Below are positions 12,706-24,235 of a stretch of DNA of 64,000 bases, one piece after another. The stretch covers positions 5,518,001 through 5,582,000 of the forward strand of contig JBBMOL010000022.1 of NCBI GenBank assembly GCA_037954665.1, in the 5' to 3' direction. The translations under genes and the position numbers were made by a program. Position 1 is the stretch's first letter; the number at the start of each line of letters is the position of its first letter. The notes under the pieces are model-generated. The model worked only from the letters and a program-made list of their open reading frames with translations. It searched no databases and was not told the origin of the DNA. This DNA is from Laguncularia racemosa. Taxonomy: Eukaryota > Streptophyta > Magnoliopsida > Myrtales > Combretaceae.

Positions 12706-12743
12706 TTGCCTTAATAGGTAGCTTCTCGGTGCTATTAAGGCAA
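12706..12743. repeat. Perfect 12-bp hairpin
   Basis: TTGCCTTAATAG at 12706-12717 pairs exactly with CTATTAAGGCAA at 12732-12743, with a 14-base loop. Related CCTTAATAG and AAGGT words recur through 12690-12980, so the hairpin may be part of a local decayed repeat. Confidence 0.7.
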
Positions 12744-14035
12744 TTTGTCCCACCTTAATAGATTTGTGTAGAAGAGATTTAAATGGTTTTTTGGGATTGG
12801 TTTTAGCTATTGTAAAAACTATATATTGGGGTGTATATCTTTTAGGGTGGCTATCTTCATCCTCATGACGTATTGTACTATCCCACCTATAAGGCATATA
12901 TTCTAACCACCTTAGCAGCTTGACTGCCCCATTAGGCACTCTATCAGTCAGTTTTGATTACCTTAGAAGGTCTTATTATAATAATTGAAATTAAGAAAAA
13001 AAGGGTTAAAAAAATGTGTGTATGCCCTAACCATCTTAAGCAACTAGTTTAAGGTTAATTGGAAGTTATTATATGCTTAAGGTGAGGAAAAATTTTAATA
13101 TATTTAATGAATGTTCTATTTTTGTAAAATTTTGAAAATATTGAAGTCTTACAAAGAAGAAAACAAAAAAAGGTTGATGACATAAATGAAAAGTAGGTTG
13201 ATAACTAAAAATGTATTTTTCCGTAACAAAAATATAGATGGTTTAACTTGTAATGTGAGCCACTCAATCTTTAAATCCTTTATGATTGATCTTAGAATAT
13301 CTTTATTGAAAACTTTAAGATGGGAACTCTTTTAAAGAACCCTCTATTTATGAAAGATGTATCCCAATCGGAATATACCATATAGGTTTGGTAATAAACA
13401 ATCACTATTATTTCAGTACCCTCAAATTGGGACATACATTAAAGGATGTTACTTTGATTGGTCCCTAAAATTGGAACGTTCAACACTTAAATTAATAACT
13501 GCAATTAAGTTTTGTAATAGAAATTCTCGAAAGGAACTTAAATTTAAGGAATCTTGGATAATTTTGAGTAGTGAAGTGGCACTACTTTACTACACTCATT
13601 TTAATAACAACGAGATTAAAAAAATAATAAAGAAATGCCTTGTAGAATAGTGCATATCACTCATATATATCAATCACTAGTGATAAGGGTGTATGATAAG
13701 TAGAAGACTAGTTGTTAACCTTCCTAAGGTTACAAATCTCCAAGATTTGGAATTGAACCCATCTTCTAATTATATGGATGAAGTTATTACTTTTACAATA
13801 TAACAATATTATTGGGAAACTATTATTGTTTCTTATTTCTTGACTTTTTTTGATGAATGATAATTAAGCTAAAGTGAGCTATTTTTTTTTTCATTAAATA
13901 AGCGGTTTGATATATATGATAGGATACAAATATTCATTATCTAAGGTTATTAAAAGAATGTTTACAATCTATCTCATATAATAATATAATATAGGGTACC
14001 TTTGATCGTGGAACCAATAATCTATACATAAGGTT

Positions 14036-14131
14036 ATAAACTTCATGTAGATTCCAAGGTGGATGGAAGATCATATTCTATAAATTTCATGTAGATTCCA
14101 AGGTGGATGGAAGATCATATTCTACAAATGA
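14036..14131. repeat. Tandem duplication of a 48-bp unit
   Basis: Two head-to-tail copies with the core TTCATGTAGATTCCAAGGTG, the first ending near 14083 and the second near 14131. They are almost identical, so the duplication is recent. No coding context. Confidence 0.85.
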
Positions 14132-14890
14132 CAATCTATTAACCTTATGAAGTCGAACAATGCATTAGACTTGCACACAACTTATTGATTAGATGTTAAA
14201 TATAGTTAATAATATAATAAACTTAGTGTCAAGTCTTTCTCTTTTTGGTAAAAAAACAAAAATTATTAAAAATAATTTTAATAATTATAAGTATTCACAA
14301 TAATTATGAATACTAAAAATATACGTAATAGGAAATCTATTAGTATTCATAAAAAAAATATTAGTATTTACCAATAATAATCTTTTCCTACAAAGACCGA
14401 CAATAAATGAAAAAGTATGCGAGTGTGAGATAATATCCTTTTTCTATAGTTTGAATTTTAATTATTATTTTTTTTTATAAATGGCAGGCATGTGCTTATC
14501 AACTCACTACTTAAAACGAATGACCAAATCGCGTTTTCGGATATAGAAGGTAAAACATTTACATACATGCTTCCTTGTTTTTATTTTTTATTTTTATCCC
14601 AAAAATATAGATGAACATAAGGCCTACTTATTGTTTCATTTTCGTTACTTCGACGATCAATTTTTTTTTTTGTTTTTTTTTTCTTCTTTGAACGAGAAGA
14701 TTTCTTACAAATTACTAAACTCTTAACATCATTCGATCATAATGGACTAGTATAGCTCAGTATCAAAATTTAAAAATATGCTATAACAACTTAAGTTTTT
14801 TCTCTGACCAAAGAAAAAAGGAAAGAAAAAAAACTTATTTTCTTGTAAATAGGATGCTTCGGTTTGGTGGCTATTGAATATGTATTTTAC

Positions 14891-15773
14891 CTATGGAAGG
14901 TTCCAAACCGCGGTTTTTGAGCTCTCTATGTTCCTGGCAGCACAGGAAGTGCAACACCAGTGAGCAAGACAGTCATCACATGGGTCTTCTTGAAGTGAGT
15001 AAAGGTGCCTCAATTTGGTCCTAAAGCCGGACGCATGGCAACTTGCAACACCAATCTGAGCAAGGGCATAATAAATAATCCCAGCAGGTGCACAAGCTGC
15101 AAATTAGAATTGAAATGCCAAAAATCAATTAATATGAGGGTAAACTACTAATATATTTCAAAATATTTTTTAAGCACAGATAGAACCTTTCAATTCTCCA
15201 AATCGTACTTTTACTGCTATGTAGTTTTTAAAATTATATAAATATCTCTACATATTACTAAAGTACCATAAATTTTACTATTAATAATCATTTTAGTGCG
15301 GTTGTTAAGATACATCTTTTTGAGAACCTTAAAATTGACATTATTTATAACTTTTTAGTAACTGTTTTGCTATTAATCTTTTGAACACACATAGCTTGAC
15401 CAAAAAACTGTAGTTATATCTGGTATCTCAATTCCATGAAGCTAGATTAATTACAAAACTTTGTACGGGAATCATGGATTTGACTTACATGTCATTCCTT
15501 TATCAATAATCTCTGCATTTTGGCCGAAGGTGATACAAGGACAGCAGCATGTGAACACACCTATAATGGGAACAAAACAAAACTTTTGGTCTTGTTGAGT
15601 ATAATAATATGGAAGTACACACAGAATACTATGGACGTACATTTTACACTAGACTATTGCGTGTATCCCTTAAAATAAGGAAGACTTACATATAAATACT
15701 ATTTTAAGAGACTTAAGTTTTTTTTTTTTTTAAGTAACATATGCAAGATATTTTCATCTCTTTGCTTCATAAG

Positions 15774-15811
<38 letters not shown>

Positions 15812-16092
15812 AATACATATCATATAAAGACCCTAAGTTGGAAACTTAAATTAAAACGTCCTCACAATTTACTGGAAGGATTTTGGAATCCGGATTTTTT
15901 ATCGACTCACTTCCCAAAGTAAATACTAAATATTCCAATATAACCCTTTTAACCAAAACAAAGAAAAATTCTAGATTACGTTGATGATATAAATGACGAA
16001 AAGGCCTTACAGATGCTAGGATCCTCGCAGCAGTCACGCAAGCCGATAGTCCATTGGCCAGTGGCTGCCGCAATCCTATATGGATCAGCCAT
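14891..16092 (-). CDS. PLAC8/PCR-like cysteine-rich membrane protein, three exons, shifted C-terminus
   Basis: Exons on the minus strand are 16011-16092, 15489-15560 and 14891-15096. Both introns have GT..AG ends and phases that agree (GTAAGG and GTAAGT donors). Translation starts at the ATG at 16092, the first after an in-frame stop. Exon 1 gives MADPYRIAAATGQWTIGL, exon 2 gives FTCCCPCITFGQNAEIIDKG, exon 3 gives EEP-like QEDPCDDCLAHWCC. The CCCPC..TFGQ.AEI and PC.DC blocks define the PLAC8 family, which includes plant cadmium resistance (PCR) and FW2.2-like proteins of the plasma membrane. The product is 119 residues. The conserved tail (CQEHRELKNRG..PSIG) lies in another frame, reading on to a stop at 14871. 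A net loss of a few bases near 14941 would explain this. It is either a damaged gene or one with a variant tail. Confidence 0.8.
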
Positions 16093-16339
16093 CGTTGGTT
16101 GTGGTGATGGTGGCAGCGAGGAAGAGAACGAAAGTTAAAGAAAAGAGATTGAGCAATAATCAGGACCTCAGTCCCAAGCACAAGGCAAAGTCTTCCGATC
16201 AATTGATTACTAGGCGTACTTGAAACGATCACACGGACACGACCAAACTGAAGAAGACAAATAGTGGAGTCTAAAGGAAGATATATGAACTTTCCCTCTT
16301 GCAATTAAAATACTTAAAACATCAGTGTCACACAACTCT
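16093..16339. other. Upstream region of the PLAC8-like gene
   Basis: About 250 bases between the start codon and the edge of the CACTA-related DNA. The 5' UTR and promoter of the minus-strand gene should lie here, but no certain TATA box could be assigned. The promoter would directly abut transposon sequence. Confidence 0.4.
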
Positions 16340-16344
16340 CTCAT

Positions 16345-17690
16345 GATCCCAACTTACGTCTTTGGCATCTGACCGGATGATTGAGATTGTTACAAATTTT
16401 CCTTGTATGATTCCACCATAGCTCTTTAGATCATGTGAAATATAGTTACAAGACAAATAATGGGGAAAAAAGAAGAAAAAGAAGGAATCTTTACTAAATT
16501 ATATTGTTTAAGAAAAAAACTTGAACTAATTGTTGATATATAACTTACATGTTTATCTTGTGCTATAGAATTCACCCATTTTGATGATTCACCTTTTCTT
16601 TTTTTATGGGTGTGTTCAAATGTCTCTATCTCTAACAATCCCTAACATATTATAGTAAAACAAGTTGATACCAAGACATAAATTGTATCAATTGTCGACA
16701 TAAATAATGATATTTGAAAAAATGATCATACCATCTTAAATAATAAAAAGCAACTAGGGATTTTTTCCATACCTTACTAAGTTGAATATTGATGAATCAT
16801 TTCATGCCAGCAATATGGTTATATTGCAGCTTTTCTTGGTTGATAGTGTTGATTGAAGAATGCTTTTGAATGAAAAGGAAAATAACTACACTATTACATA
16901 TAAACACATACAATAAGTATTAATTAGGTGAATTATGTTATGATGGGGTCATTGTCAAAAAAGTCACATAAAAAAACCCAATCAACTAGCCAGTGAAGCA
17001 AACCATTTGGTACTTTTTGACGTGCTCTCTTACCCTCACCATACTCCATATACTTTCATTTCGGTTAGTATCGTAACTCATTGTATGTTCTACTACCAAT
17101 CCTGTGAAATATCAATGGCCACTATGGATCATTTTTTAAGCTAAGATCAAACTTTTCTTGCAAATGTAAAAAATTTGATGGGAATGGACAAACCTTTGTT
17201 TTGCATCATAATGTAAAATAAGATCAAGAGAATTAAGGAAACAACTCACCACAACTGTGCTAGTCACCCTCTGTTGTATCTCTAATGGCACTTTTGACCA
17301 AGCTTCACCTCTTGCTTTAAGATAGCACAATGAAGAAGTGTGACAATGGGCTAAAGTGAACTCTTTAGATAACATTTGTGCATTACCTCCTCATGGTGCA
17401 TTGTAAATGTCATGCAATTCTAAAAAATGATTACGACCCATGCTCTACCTAATTAGCTTATAACAGGTTCCTTTATAAACACCCCATACACCTAGGCTCT
17501 TCATTGTGCTACAATGTATTATCCTCTTGCGTATTCTCATTAAAAGGTTCTTCATGCTACTCATCAAATGAATCAGCACTCTACTCATCACTTGCTTCGT
17601 CCTCCAATGTATTTGATGACTTCGAAGGCTCTCGATAATTGAGGTTCTTCTGAATAGTGTCAACCCCAAACCAATCGACAAGATCATCTC
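16345..17690 (-). pseudogene. TnpA-like CACTA protein, unit 1
   Basis: The clearest stretch is 17136-17375, reading GEAWSKVPLEIQQRVTSTVV and a following HYD motif, the part of plant Ptta/En/Spm (transposase_24-like) proteins where a WSK.P segment precedes the conserved block. Downstream on the minus strand, about 16990-17030, come NGLLHWLVDW and FLCDFF, then around 16560-16640 EHTHKKRKGESSKWV, the HTHK basic motif of the same family. These pieces are separated by intron-like or decayed DNA. TnpA binds the subterminal repeats of CACTA elements. The copy is truncated at about 16340 and is not expected to work. Confidence 0.65.
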
Positions 17691-18104
17691 TCACATGACC
17701 AAGCATAGGAACATCCATACTGCATAAAACAACATTAATAGAATTAATAAAAGATAAACCGTATGAAAAAAAAAATTATGTATAGAAATCTAATAAAAAA
17801 GAATTAACAAGATCAAAGAATGAATATTATATATCGATTTAATAATATAACCTTATTGTATCTACTCATCTTCATCATTATTACTAGTGGAATAATCATT
17901 ACTACTATTCATATCAACTAAAGGTAGACTTTCTTCTAGTACCAGAACACGAGCTAATTGCCCAAGAAGAACAAAAATTTGATTTACAAGGATCATTCTA
18001 CCACTTCTCTATTGTTGTAGTGGCTCATCTACTCGAGGTTGGTCAGTAGTCTCATTATCAACACTATCATGTGGCTGAAATAATTCTCAATGGAATAAAT
18101 AGTG

Positions 18105-18500
18105 TTGATGAACCTTCTAGACCACCTTCTAATCACCAATAGACTTCTTTAGATCTTTTTGATAGAAAACCTGTTGAGCCTTATAAGTGAGAATGTAAGG
18201 ATCGTTTTCATACCATGTTCGATTGATATTAATTATAACCATATCATCATCAATTAACTTAGGTTTATCCCGATACGTGTCATACCATTTGCACTTATAG
18301 TGGAACAGACGCCTACCATAAGTGTAGTTCAATTGTATGATGCTAGTTATTGTTCCATAGAATGTAATGGTTTTTCCATCATGTCCACCCAAGATAACAA
18401 CACCACTATTTTATGATTGAAGATGTGCCTCTTGATCTTCTGTAGTGAATCTAACTTAATTTACCACACAACCCTAATAAACCTGGACATGCTTTTGTGA
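18105..18500 (-). pseudogene. DUF4216-like domain of a CACTA element, unit 1
   Basis: Minus-strand translation gives VRFTTEDQEAHLQS, an NSGVV motif, then TITFYGTITSIIQLNY, FHYKCKWYDT, an intervening D.D element and AQQVFYQKDL. That succession (RF.T...QNSG, YG.I..I..L.Y, F.C.W, A.QVFY..D) is the signature of DUF4216, found beside the TNP2 transposase in plant CACTA elements. An open stretch of 87 codons covers 18129-18392, with a stop just upstream. Its function is unknown. The same domain in unit 2 (22470-22740) has an internal deletion, so this is the more complete copy. Confidence 0.75.
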
Positions 18501-18689
18501 GCCCCATGAAAAAGGCATCTAAGTCATCAGATTTTTGAAATGTACCTATAGTTTTAGGGAATACATTATGTGTAGAAATAAACAAAGTTAACTTGGATTT
18601 CAAAATCTACAAGCATGGAATCATAAGTTAATTGGTTTATTAGATGCACTTACTTTACTTTTAAACTATGCTGGAAATTGCTTCATGCT

Positions 18690-18930
18690 GAAATATCCAA
18701 GTAGAGTAAGACCATGTCATTCTTCGATGGATTAGATGAACCTCAATGGTCTCCATTGGTAACCATTCATGATTAAAACAATCTTAACATAGACAATGGA
18801 TAAATCCATCTGAATCTCAATGATGTTGCATAGCTACCTCAAGGAAACTCAGTATCCCTTTGATATATTATGAAGAAGTACGATGTTGTGTCATGTACCA
18901 TCTCCTTCCACTCATCCTAAACATGTAACA
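18690..18930 (-). pseudogene. Transposase-associated domain of a CACTA element, first tandem copy
   Basis: On the minus strand it reads RRWHMTHDHRTSS, then YIKGVLSFLEVAMQH, FIHCLC..CFNHEWLP and a C-terminal YSTWIFQHEA. This is the order of the transposase-associated domain (PF13963): an arginine-tryptophan start, a GV..F..A helix, a C-P-C..C cluster and W..HGE at the end. One cysteine-spacing position is a stop, and the final HGE is read as HEA. In intact elements it forms the N-terminus of the TNP2 transposase, which is absent here. Confidence 0.7.
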
Positions 18931-19149
18931 ACCATTGTCATATACCATAGTATAAAGATACTAAATTATATTTTTTAATTTAGTTTAACTTAAGGGAAAA
19001 ATTAAACCAAACCAAACCATACCTTCCTTTAATTGCTAGATAATACTATGCAAGTGTTAACTTAGATTTTAAAATCCACTAGCATGGAATCATAAGTTAA
19101 TTGGTTTATTAGATGCACTTACTTTAGTTTTAAACTATGCTAGAAATTG

Positions 19150-19390
19150 CTCCATGCTGAAATAACCAAGTAGTGTAAGACCATGCCATTCCTCAATGGC
19201 TTAGGTGAACCTCAATGGTCTCCATTGGTAACCATTCATGATTAAGACAATCTCGACATGGGCAACGGATAAAACCATCTAAATCTCAATGATGTCGCAT
19301 AGCTATCTCAGGGAAACTTAGTACCCCTTTGATATATTCCAAAGAAGTACGATGATGTGTCATGTGCCATCTCCTTCCACTTATCCTAAA
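19150..19390 (-). pseudogene. Transposase-associated domain of a CACTA element, second tandem copy
   Basis: A second copy of the domain at 18690-18930 with the same conserved segments and independent substitutions. It lies on the upstream side in transposon orientation, next to subterminal-like repeats. It is likewise uncoupled from any transposase core. Confidence 0.65.
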
Positions 19391-19539
19391 CATTTAACAA
19401 CCATTGTCATATAGCATAGTATAAAGATACTAAATTGTATTTTACAATTTGGCTTGACTTAAGAAAAAAATAAAACTACACCAAATCATACCTACCCTTA
19501 ATAGCTAGATAATACTATGTAAGTGTTAATACTATGCGA

Positions 19540-20000
19540 GTTTTAATCAAATTATGGCAATTAGGCATTTGTGAGAAATCAAATTGTGGCAATATGTTTA
19601 GTTGAAATTAATTATGGGAATCTACGAGGAAAATATTCTAGCCATACATATTTATGAGAAATAAATTATGGCAAATAAAAAAATTGCTGCTATTGCCTAT
19701 GTTTACAACAAATAAATTGTCACAAAATGTAATTCCTCGTGTTACACATTTTTTACAAAAACCTATGATGCAATATACATTCTCATCAACCCCATGATAC
19801 AATATACATTATTCATTAGCCTAGAAAACTGAGATCCTCCATTAGTAACAAAGAAAAAGAATTTATGAGGAATGAGAAAGAATTTTGTCACAATACCTAA
19901 TATTTACAAGAAATGAATTCTCACAAAATGTAACATGATTAAACAAAAAAAAAAATCTAATCCAATTTGTCACAAAGTTATTGCACTACACATTATTCAT
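19540..20000 (-). repeat. CACTA subterminal-like repeat region
   Basis: Short words of the type AAATTATGGCAA, AATTGTGGCAAT and ATTGTCACAAA recur many times with spacing of tens of bases. Arrays like this lie inside CACTA ends, where TnpA binds. A similar array is present at 53220-53460 next to a true CACTA terminus. It marks the boundary between the two tandem units. No CACTA terminal sequence is visible here. Confidence 0.6.
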
Positions 20001-20276
20001 TCCCAAAACAAAAAGTAATGGATTAAACATCTTACCATAAGTACTCATCAAAGTTTCAAAAAAATATACACATCACATGGGATCTAGCCGAAAGAAAAAA
20101 AAAGTCACTTGATAAATGCAAAAATAGTTAATATAGTCAACCTTGATCATGTACTATAAACATAATTGAATCAATCGCTGATGTCCATCCATTGGAGATT
20201 GTGGTTGCTATTGTTGGACATTGAGGAAACTGCAGAATGAAGTTAGAAAGAAAGATTGTGGATGTGTAACTTGTGG

Positions 20277-22030
20277 CTACACTAGAGATTGAGGGTGTGA
20301 TGGTTGCTGTGAAGATCTACCCAATGGTGTAATAAATGGAGCTAGTGGCATATTCCCATTTCTAAACCCACCAAGAAAGGTCATGATTACAATGATGATT
20401 TTATTAGTTATACTAGTGGTGAGATGCTTGATATATGTGAAAACTACTATTGTTGCAAAGCAAAAAACTACTACTGCTATGCCATAAAATAATCCAATAA
20501 TTGTTTCCATTGAGCAACAATATCTTCCAATGTAGATATTTTGTTCTCTAATCTTGCCACTTGTTCATTGGATGCCACAGGTGTAGAATGGTAGAGAAAA
20601 GGGATTTGAGGATAGGATGAAGGTGGTTTAGAGCCACTATAGCTCAAACCATGGCTATATCTAACCTTATGATCAAGGACATCTCTCATGATCTTAACCT
20701 GTGTCTTCGACATTTGATTAGATGATTGAGATTGTTGCAAATTTTCCTTATATGATTCCACTAGAGCTCTCTAGATCATGTGAAATATAGTTACAAGAGA
20801 AATAATGGGAAAAAACCAAAAGAAAGAATCTTTACTAAGTTATAATGGTAAAGAAAAAAAACTCGAACTAATTGTTGATATATAACTTACATGTTTATCT
20901 TGCACTATAGAATTCACCCATTTAGATGATTCACCTTTTCTTTTCTTATGGGTGTGTTCAAGTGTCTCCATCTCTAACAATCTTTAATATATTTTAGTAA
21001 AACAAGTTGTAACCAAGACATAAGTTGTATCAATTGATGACATAAATAATAATATTTGAAACAAATGACCATACCATCCTAAACAATAACAAGAAACTAG
21101 GGATTGTTTTTCCATACCTTACTAAGTTGAATATTCATGAATGATTTTGTAGCAGTAGTATGGTTATATTACTAATTTTCTCGATTGATAGTGTTGATTG
21201 TAGAATGCTTCCGAATGAAAAGGAAAATAACTACACTATTACATATAAACACATACAATAAGTATTAAATAGGCAAATTACCTTATAATGGGGGTCATTG
21301 TAAAAAAAGTCACATAAAGGAACCTAATCAGTTAGCCAGTGAAGTAAACCCTTTGGTACTTTCTAACATGCTCTCTCACCCTCACTATACTCCTTATACT
21401 ATCGTTTCAATTAGTATCGCAACTCGCTATATGTTCTACCAGCAATCTTGTGAAATATCAATGGCCATCGTGGATCATTTTTAGGTTATGATCAAACTTT
21501 TCCTACAAATGTCAAAAATTTGATAGGAATAGATGAACCATTGTTTTGCATCATAATGTAAAATAAGATCAAGAGTATTAAGGAAAGAACTCACCACAAC
21601 CACACTAGTCACCCTTTGTCATATCTCTAATGGCACTTTTGACTAAGCTTTACCTTTAGCTTCAGGATAGCATAATGAAGAAGTGTGACGATGTATTGAA
21701 GTGAACTCTTTAGATAACATTTGTGCATTAACTCCTCATGGTGCATTGCAAATGTCATGCAATTCTAAAATAAGATTATGACTTGTGCTTCGCTCAATTA
21801 GCTCGTAACAGGTTCCTTTATAAACACCCCTACGCCTAAGCTCTTTGTCATGCTTTAATGTATCATCCTCCTACATATTCTCATTAGAAGGTTCTTCATG
21901 CTACTTATCAAATGAATCATCTCTTTGCTCATCACTTGCTTCATCCTCCAATGTATCCGATGACTTTGGAGGCTCTCGATAATTGAGGTGCTTTTGAATA
22001 GTGTCAACCCTAAATAAATTGATAAGATCA
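20277..22030 (-). pseudogene. TnpA-like CACTA protein, unit 2
   Basis: This copy keeps the C-terminal half missing from unit 1. The frame at 20477-20761 reads KTQVKIMRDVLDHKVRYSHG, then a proline-rich stretch and LENKISTLEDIVAQWKQLL, a probable coiled coil for dimerisation. It is followed at about 20280-20350 by APFITPLGRSSQQPSHP. Upstream on the minus strand the HTHK.RKGE motif (about 20900-20960) and the WSK-like block (about 21600-21660) correspond to unit 1. Stops and frame changes throughout make it a pseudogene. The last segment reappears at 26085 and 27095 as FIAPMGRSSN. Confidence 0.65.
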
Positions 22031-22469
22031 TCTCTCACACAACCAGGCCTTGTAACATCCATACTACACAAAACAACTTTGATAGAATTAGTATAAGATA
22101 AACCACGTGAAAGGATTTTTGTGTGTATAGAAATCTAACAAAAAAGAATTCACAAGATCAAAGAATGAATATTATATAATGATTTAATAACGTAGCCTTA
22201 TAGTATCTACTGTTCTCCATCACTACTATTGGTGGAATAGTCATCACTACTATTCGTATTAACTAAAGGTAGACTTTCTTCTATTATTAGAACACGAGTT
22301 AATTGCCTAAGATTAACAAAAATTTAATTTACTAGGATCATTCTACCACTTCTCTATTGTTGTAGTGGCTCATTTACTTGAGGTTGGTTAGTAGTCTCAT
22401 TATCAACACTATCATGTGGCTAAAATAATTCTCGATGAAATAAATAGCAATGATGAACCTTTTGGACCA

Positions 22470-22740
22470 CCTTCCAATCACCATTAGGCTTCATTAGATC
22501 TTTTAGATAGAAAACCTATTGAGCCTTATCAATGAAAATGTAAGGATCATTTTCATACCATGTTTGACTGATATTAATTGTAACCATATCACCGTCAATT
22601 AAGTTAGGTTTATCCTGCCTACCATGATTATAGTTCAATTTTATGATGTTGGTTATCATCCCATAGAATGTAATGGTTTTTCCATCATGCCCACCTAAGA
22701 CAACAACACCACTATTTTGTGATTGAAGACATGCCTCTCA
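22470..22740 (-). pseudogene. DUF4216-like domain of a CACTA element, unit 2, internally deleted
   Basis: It matches the unit 1 copy (GGHDGKTITFYGMITNI, DGDMVTINISQTWYENDPYI, VFYLKDLMKP) but runs straight from NYNHGRQ to DKPN. It therefore lacks about a dozen residues including the F.C.W segment. The deletion keeps the frame. A stop replaces the residue before VFY. Confidence 0.7.
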
Positions 22741-22950
22741 ATCTTTTGTAATGAATCTAACTCTATTTATGACATAAGTTCGATAAACCTAGAGATGCTT
22801 CTATAGGCCCCATGAAATGGCATCAAAGTCATCAGATTTTTTAAATGTACTTATAGTTTTAGCGAATGCAATTTGTGTAGAAATAAACAAAGTTAACTTG
22901 GATTTTAAAATCCACAAGCGTGGAATCATAAGTTAATTAGTTTGTTATTA

Positions 22951-23953
22951 TGTGCCTAAAACCAAGGTCAAGCACAATCAAATGAATCAAAGAAACAAAG
23001 CAACTCACATACAAAATCGGTCTAATGGAATCAATAAATTGCGTGACCTTAGTGGAATTTTGGTGAAAATCCGAAGGTCAAATGATGCAATTACAATCCA
23101 TATATGTAATCTTCACCATATAACAACAATTATAAGTGAAATCCACGAGAATCAAATCAAGAGGAATTGATCAAAACCGTGACTCCAACTTCTTACTACA
23201 ATTCCCAATTCACGTCACATAAGAAGATGATGATATTAAGTACTTAAAACAATCAATCATTAACAAAATAATTGATCATGAATGCAATAAAAAATATGAC
23301 CAAGAAAAATCGAAATCAACCCTAGATATGACTCACTAGTGATGAAATGGAAACACAACAAAGAAGGAATTGATACTACTCACAATTACCCTTTGTTGCA
23401 CTCACCACAATTTCAACTCTTGAAAATTGAAATTGATAAGAGAAATTGGATTTTGGAAACCCTAAGACCTCTCACAAAAAGTGATGTTCAAATCTGAAAA
23501 TTTTGGCCCTCTCAAACCCTACTATAAGCAAGTATTTATACTTGCTACTCCTGAGGTTAGAAAATGGTCAAAAAATACAAGTTTGCCACTTTTAAGGTGA
23601 GCAGTTTTAAATGGAAATTACAATAAAATGAAAGTGTCCTGAAAAGAAAAATACAACATAAAATAGTCCATAGAACAATTATAATCTACGAAAATATCAT
23701 AAGTCTTCATAAGCCAATGCTTCGGAATGGAAACAATCGCAGCGGGTCTTTGATTGTAAATTCTAAAAATGTCCTGTGTCCATCAACTAGTGTAGGACAT
23801 ATTGGCATCCTTTGGAGAATTATTATTGTACCTGTAAGATTATTTCTCAAATAGTTATTAGAATATAAGACATAAAGTAAAAATATAAGAGATTTGGACC
23901 ATCAGCCAAATCTAGTTCTGAAGGCATAGGTGGTGCCGGAAAATTTCTCATCA
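22951..23953 (-). mobile_element. Solo LTR, minus strand, same family as the element at 38194-40978
   Basis: A 1003-bp insertion with TG...CA ends flanked by a perfect 5-bp duplication TATTA (22946-22950 and 23954-23958). The empty site is visible twice nearby (18643 and 19108), where TTATTAGATGCACTTAC runs without interruption. Its reverse complement shares order and wording with the LTRs at 38194 and 39937, including the block around the TATA box (AGTATAAATACTTGCTTA, here near 23525) and the GAGAGG..TTAGGGTTTCC segment. No internal sequence remains, so it arose by recombination between two LTRs. Confidence 0.88.
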
Positions 23954-23958
23954 TATTA

Positions 23959-24235
23959 GATGCAGTTACTTTAGTTTTAAACTAAAATATTCATGTTGTG
24001 TAAGACCGTGCCATTCCTTAGTAGATTAGATGAACCTCAATGGTCTCCATTAGCAACCATTCATGATTAAGACAATCTTGACATGGGTAATGAATAAATC
24101 CATTTAAATCTCGATGATGTTACATTACTACTTCAAGAAAACTCAATACCCCTTTGATATATTTTGAAGAAGTATGCTCATGTGTCATGTGCCATCTCCT
24201 TCCACTCATCCTAAACATTTAACAACCATTGTCAT
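23959..24235 (-). pseudogene. Transposase-associated domain of a CACTA element, unit 2
   Basis: Same domain as at 18690 and 19150, cut from its downstream part by the solo LTR at 22951-23953. Recognisable pieces are the word giving the RRWHMTH-like start near 24180-24200 and the HEW..ME segment near 24050. It is too degraded for function. Confidence 0.6.

Larger units (their letters stand above)
10455..14870. other. AT-rich intergenic DNA without a supportable gene
   Basis: About 4.4 kb with only short frames. One open stretch of 97 codons (13357-13650, plus) has no recognisable motif and I do not call it a gene. Simple repeats, a hairpin and a short duplication are listed separately. Long T and A runs occur at about 12090, 13885, 14469 and 14660. 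Confidence 0.6.
18590..19540 (-). repeat. Tandem duplication carrying the CACTA transposase-associated domain twice
   Basis: Two units of about 470 bases, 18590-19050 and 19051-19540, both containing the word GCATGGAATCATAAGTTAAT near the start and AACAACCATTGTCATAT near the end. Unit 2 of the complex has only a single copy, interrupted by a solo LTR, so the duplication is specific to unit 1. Confidence 0.8.

Noticed and set aside
13357..13650. A 97-codon plus-strand frame
   Set aside because: Lysine- and asparagine-rich composition expected from AT-rich DNA, with no recognised domain.
15846..16304. A 152-codon minus-strand frame over exon 1 of the PLAC8-like gene
   Set aside because: It uses a different frame from the conserved MADPYRIAAATGQW sequence and runs through the intron donor. 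The spliced model explains the region better.
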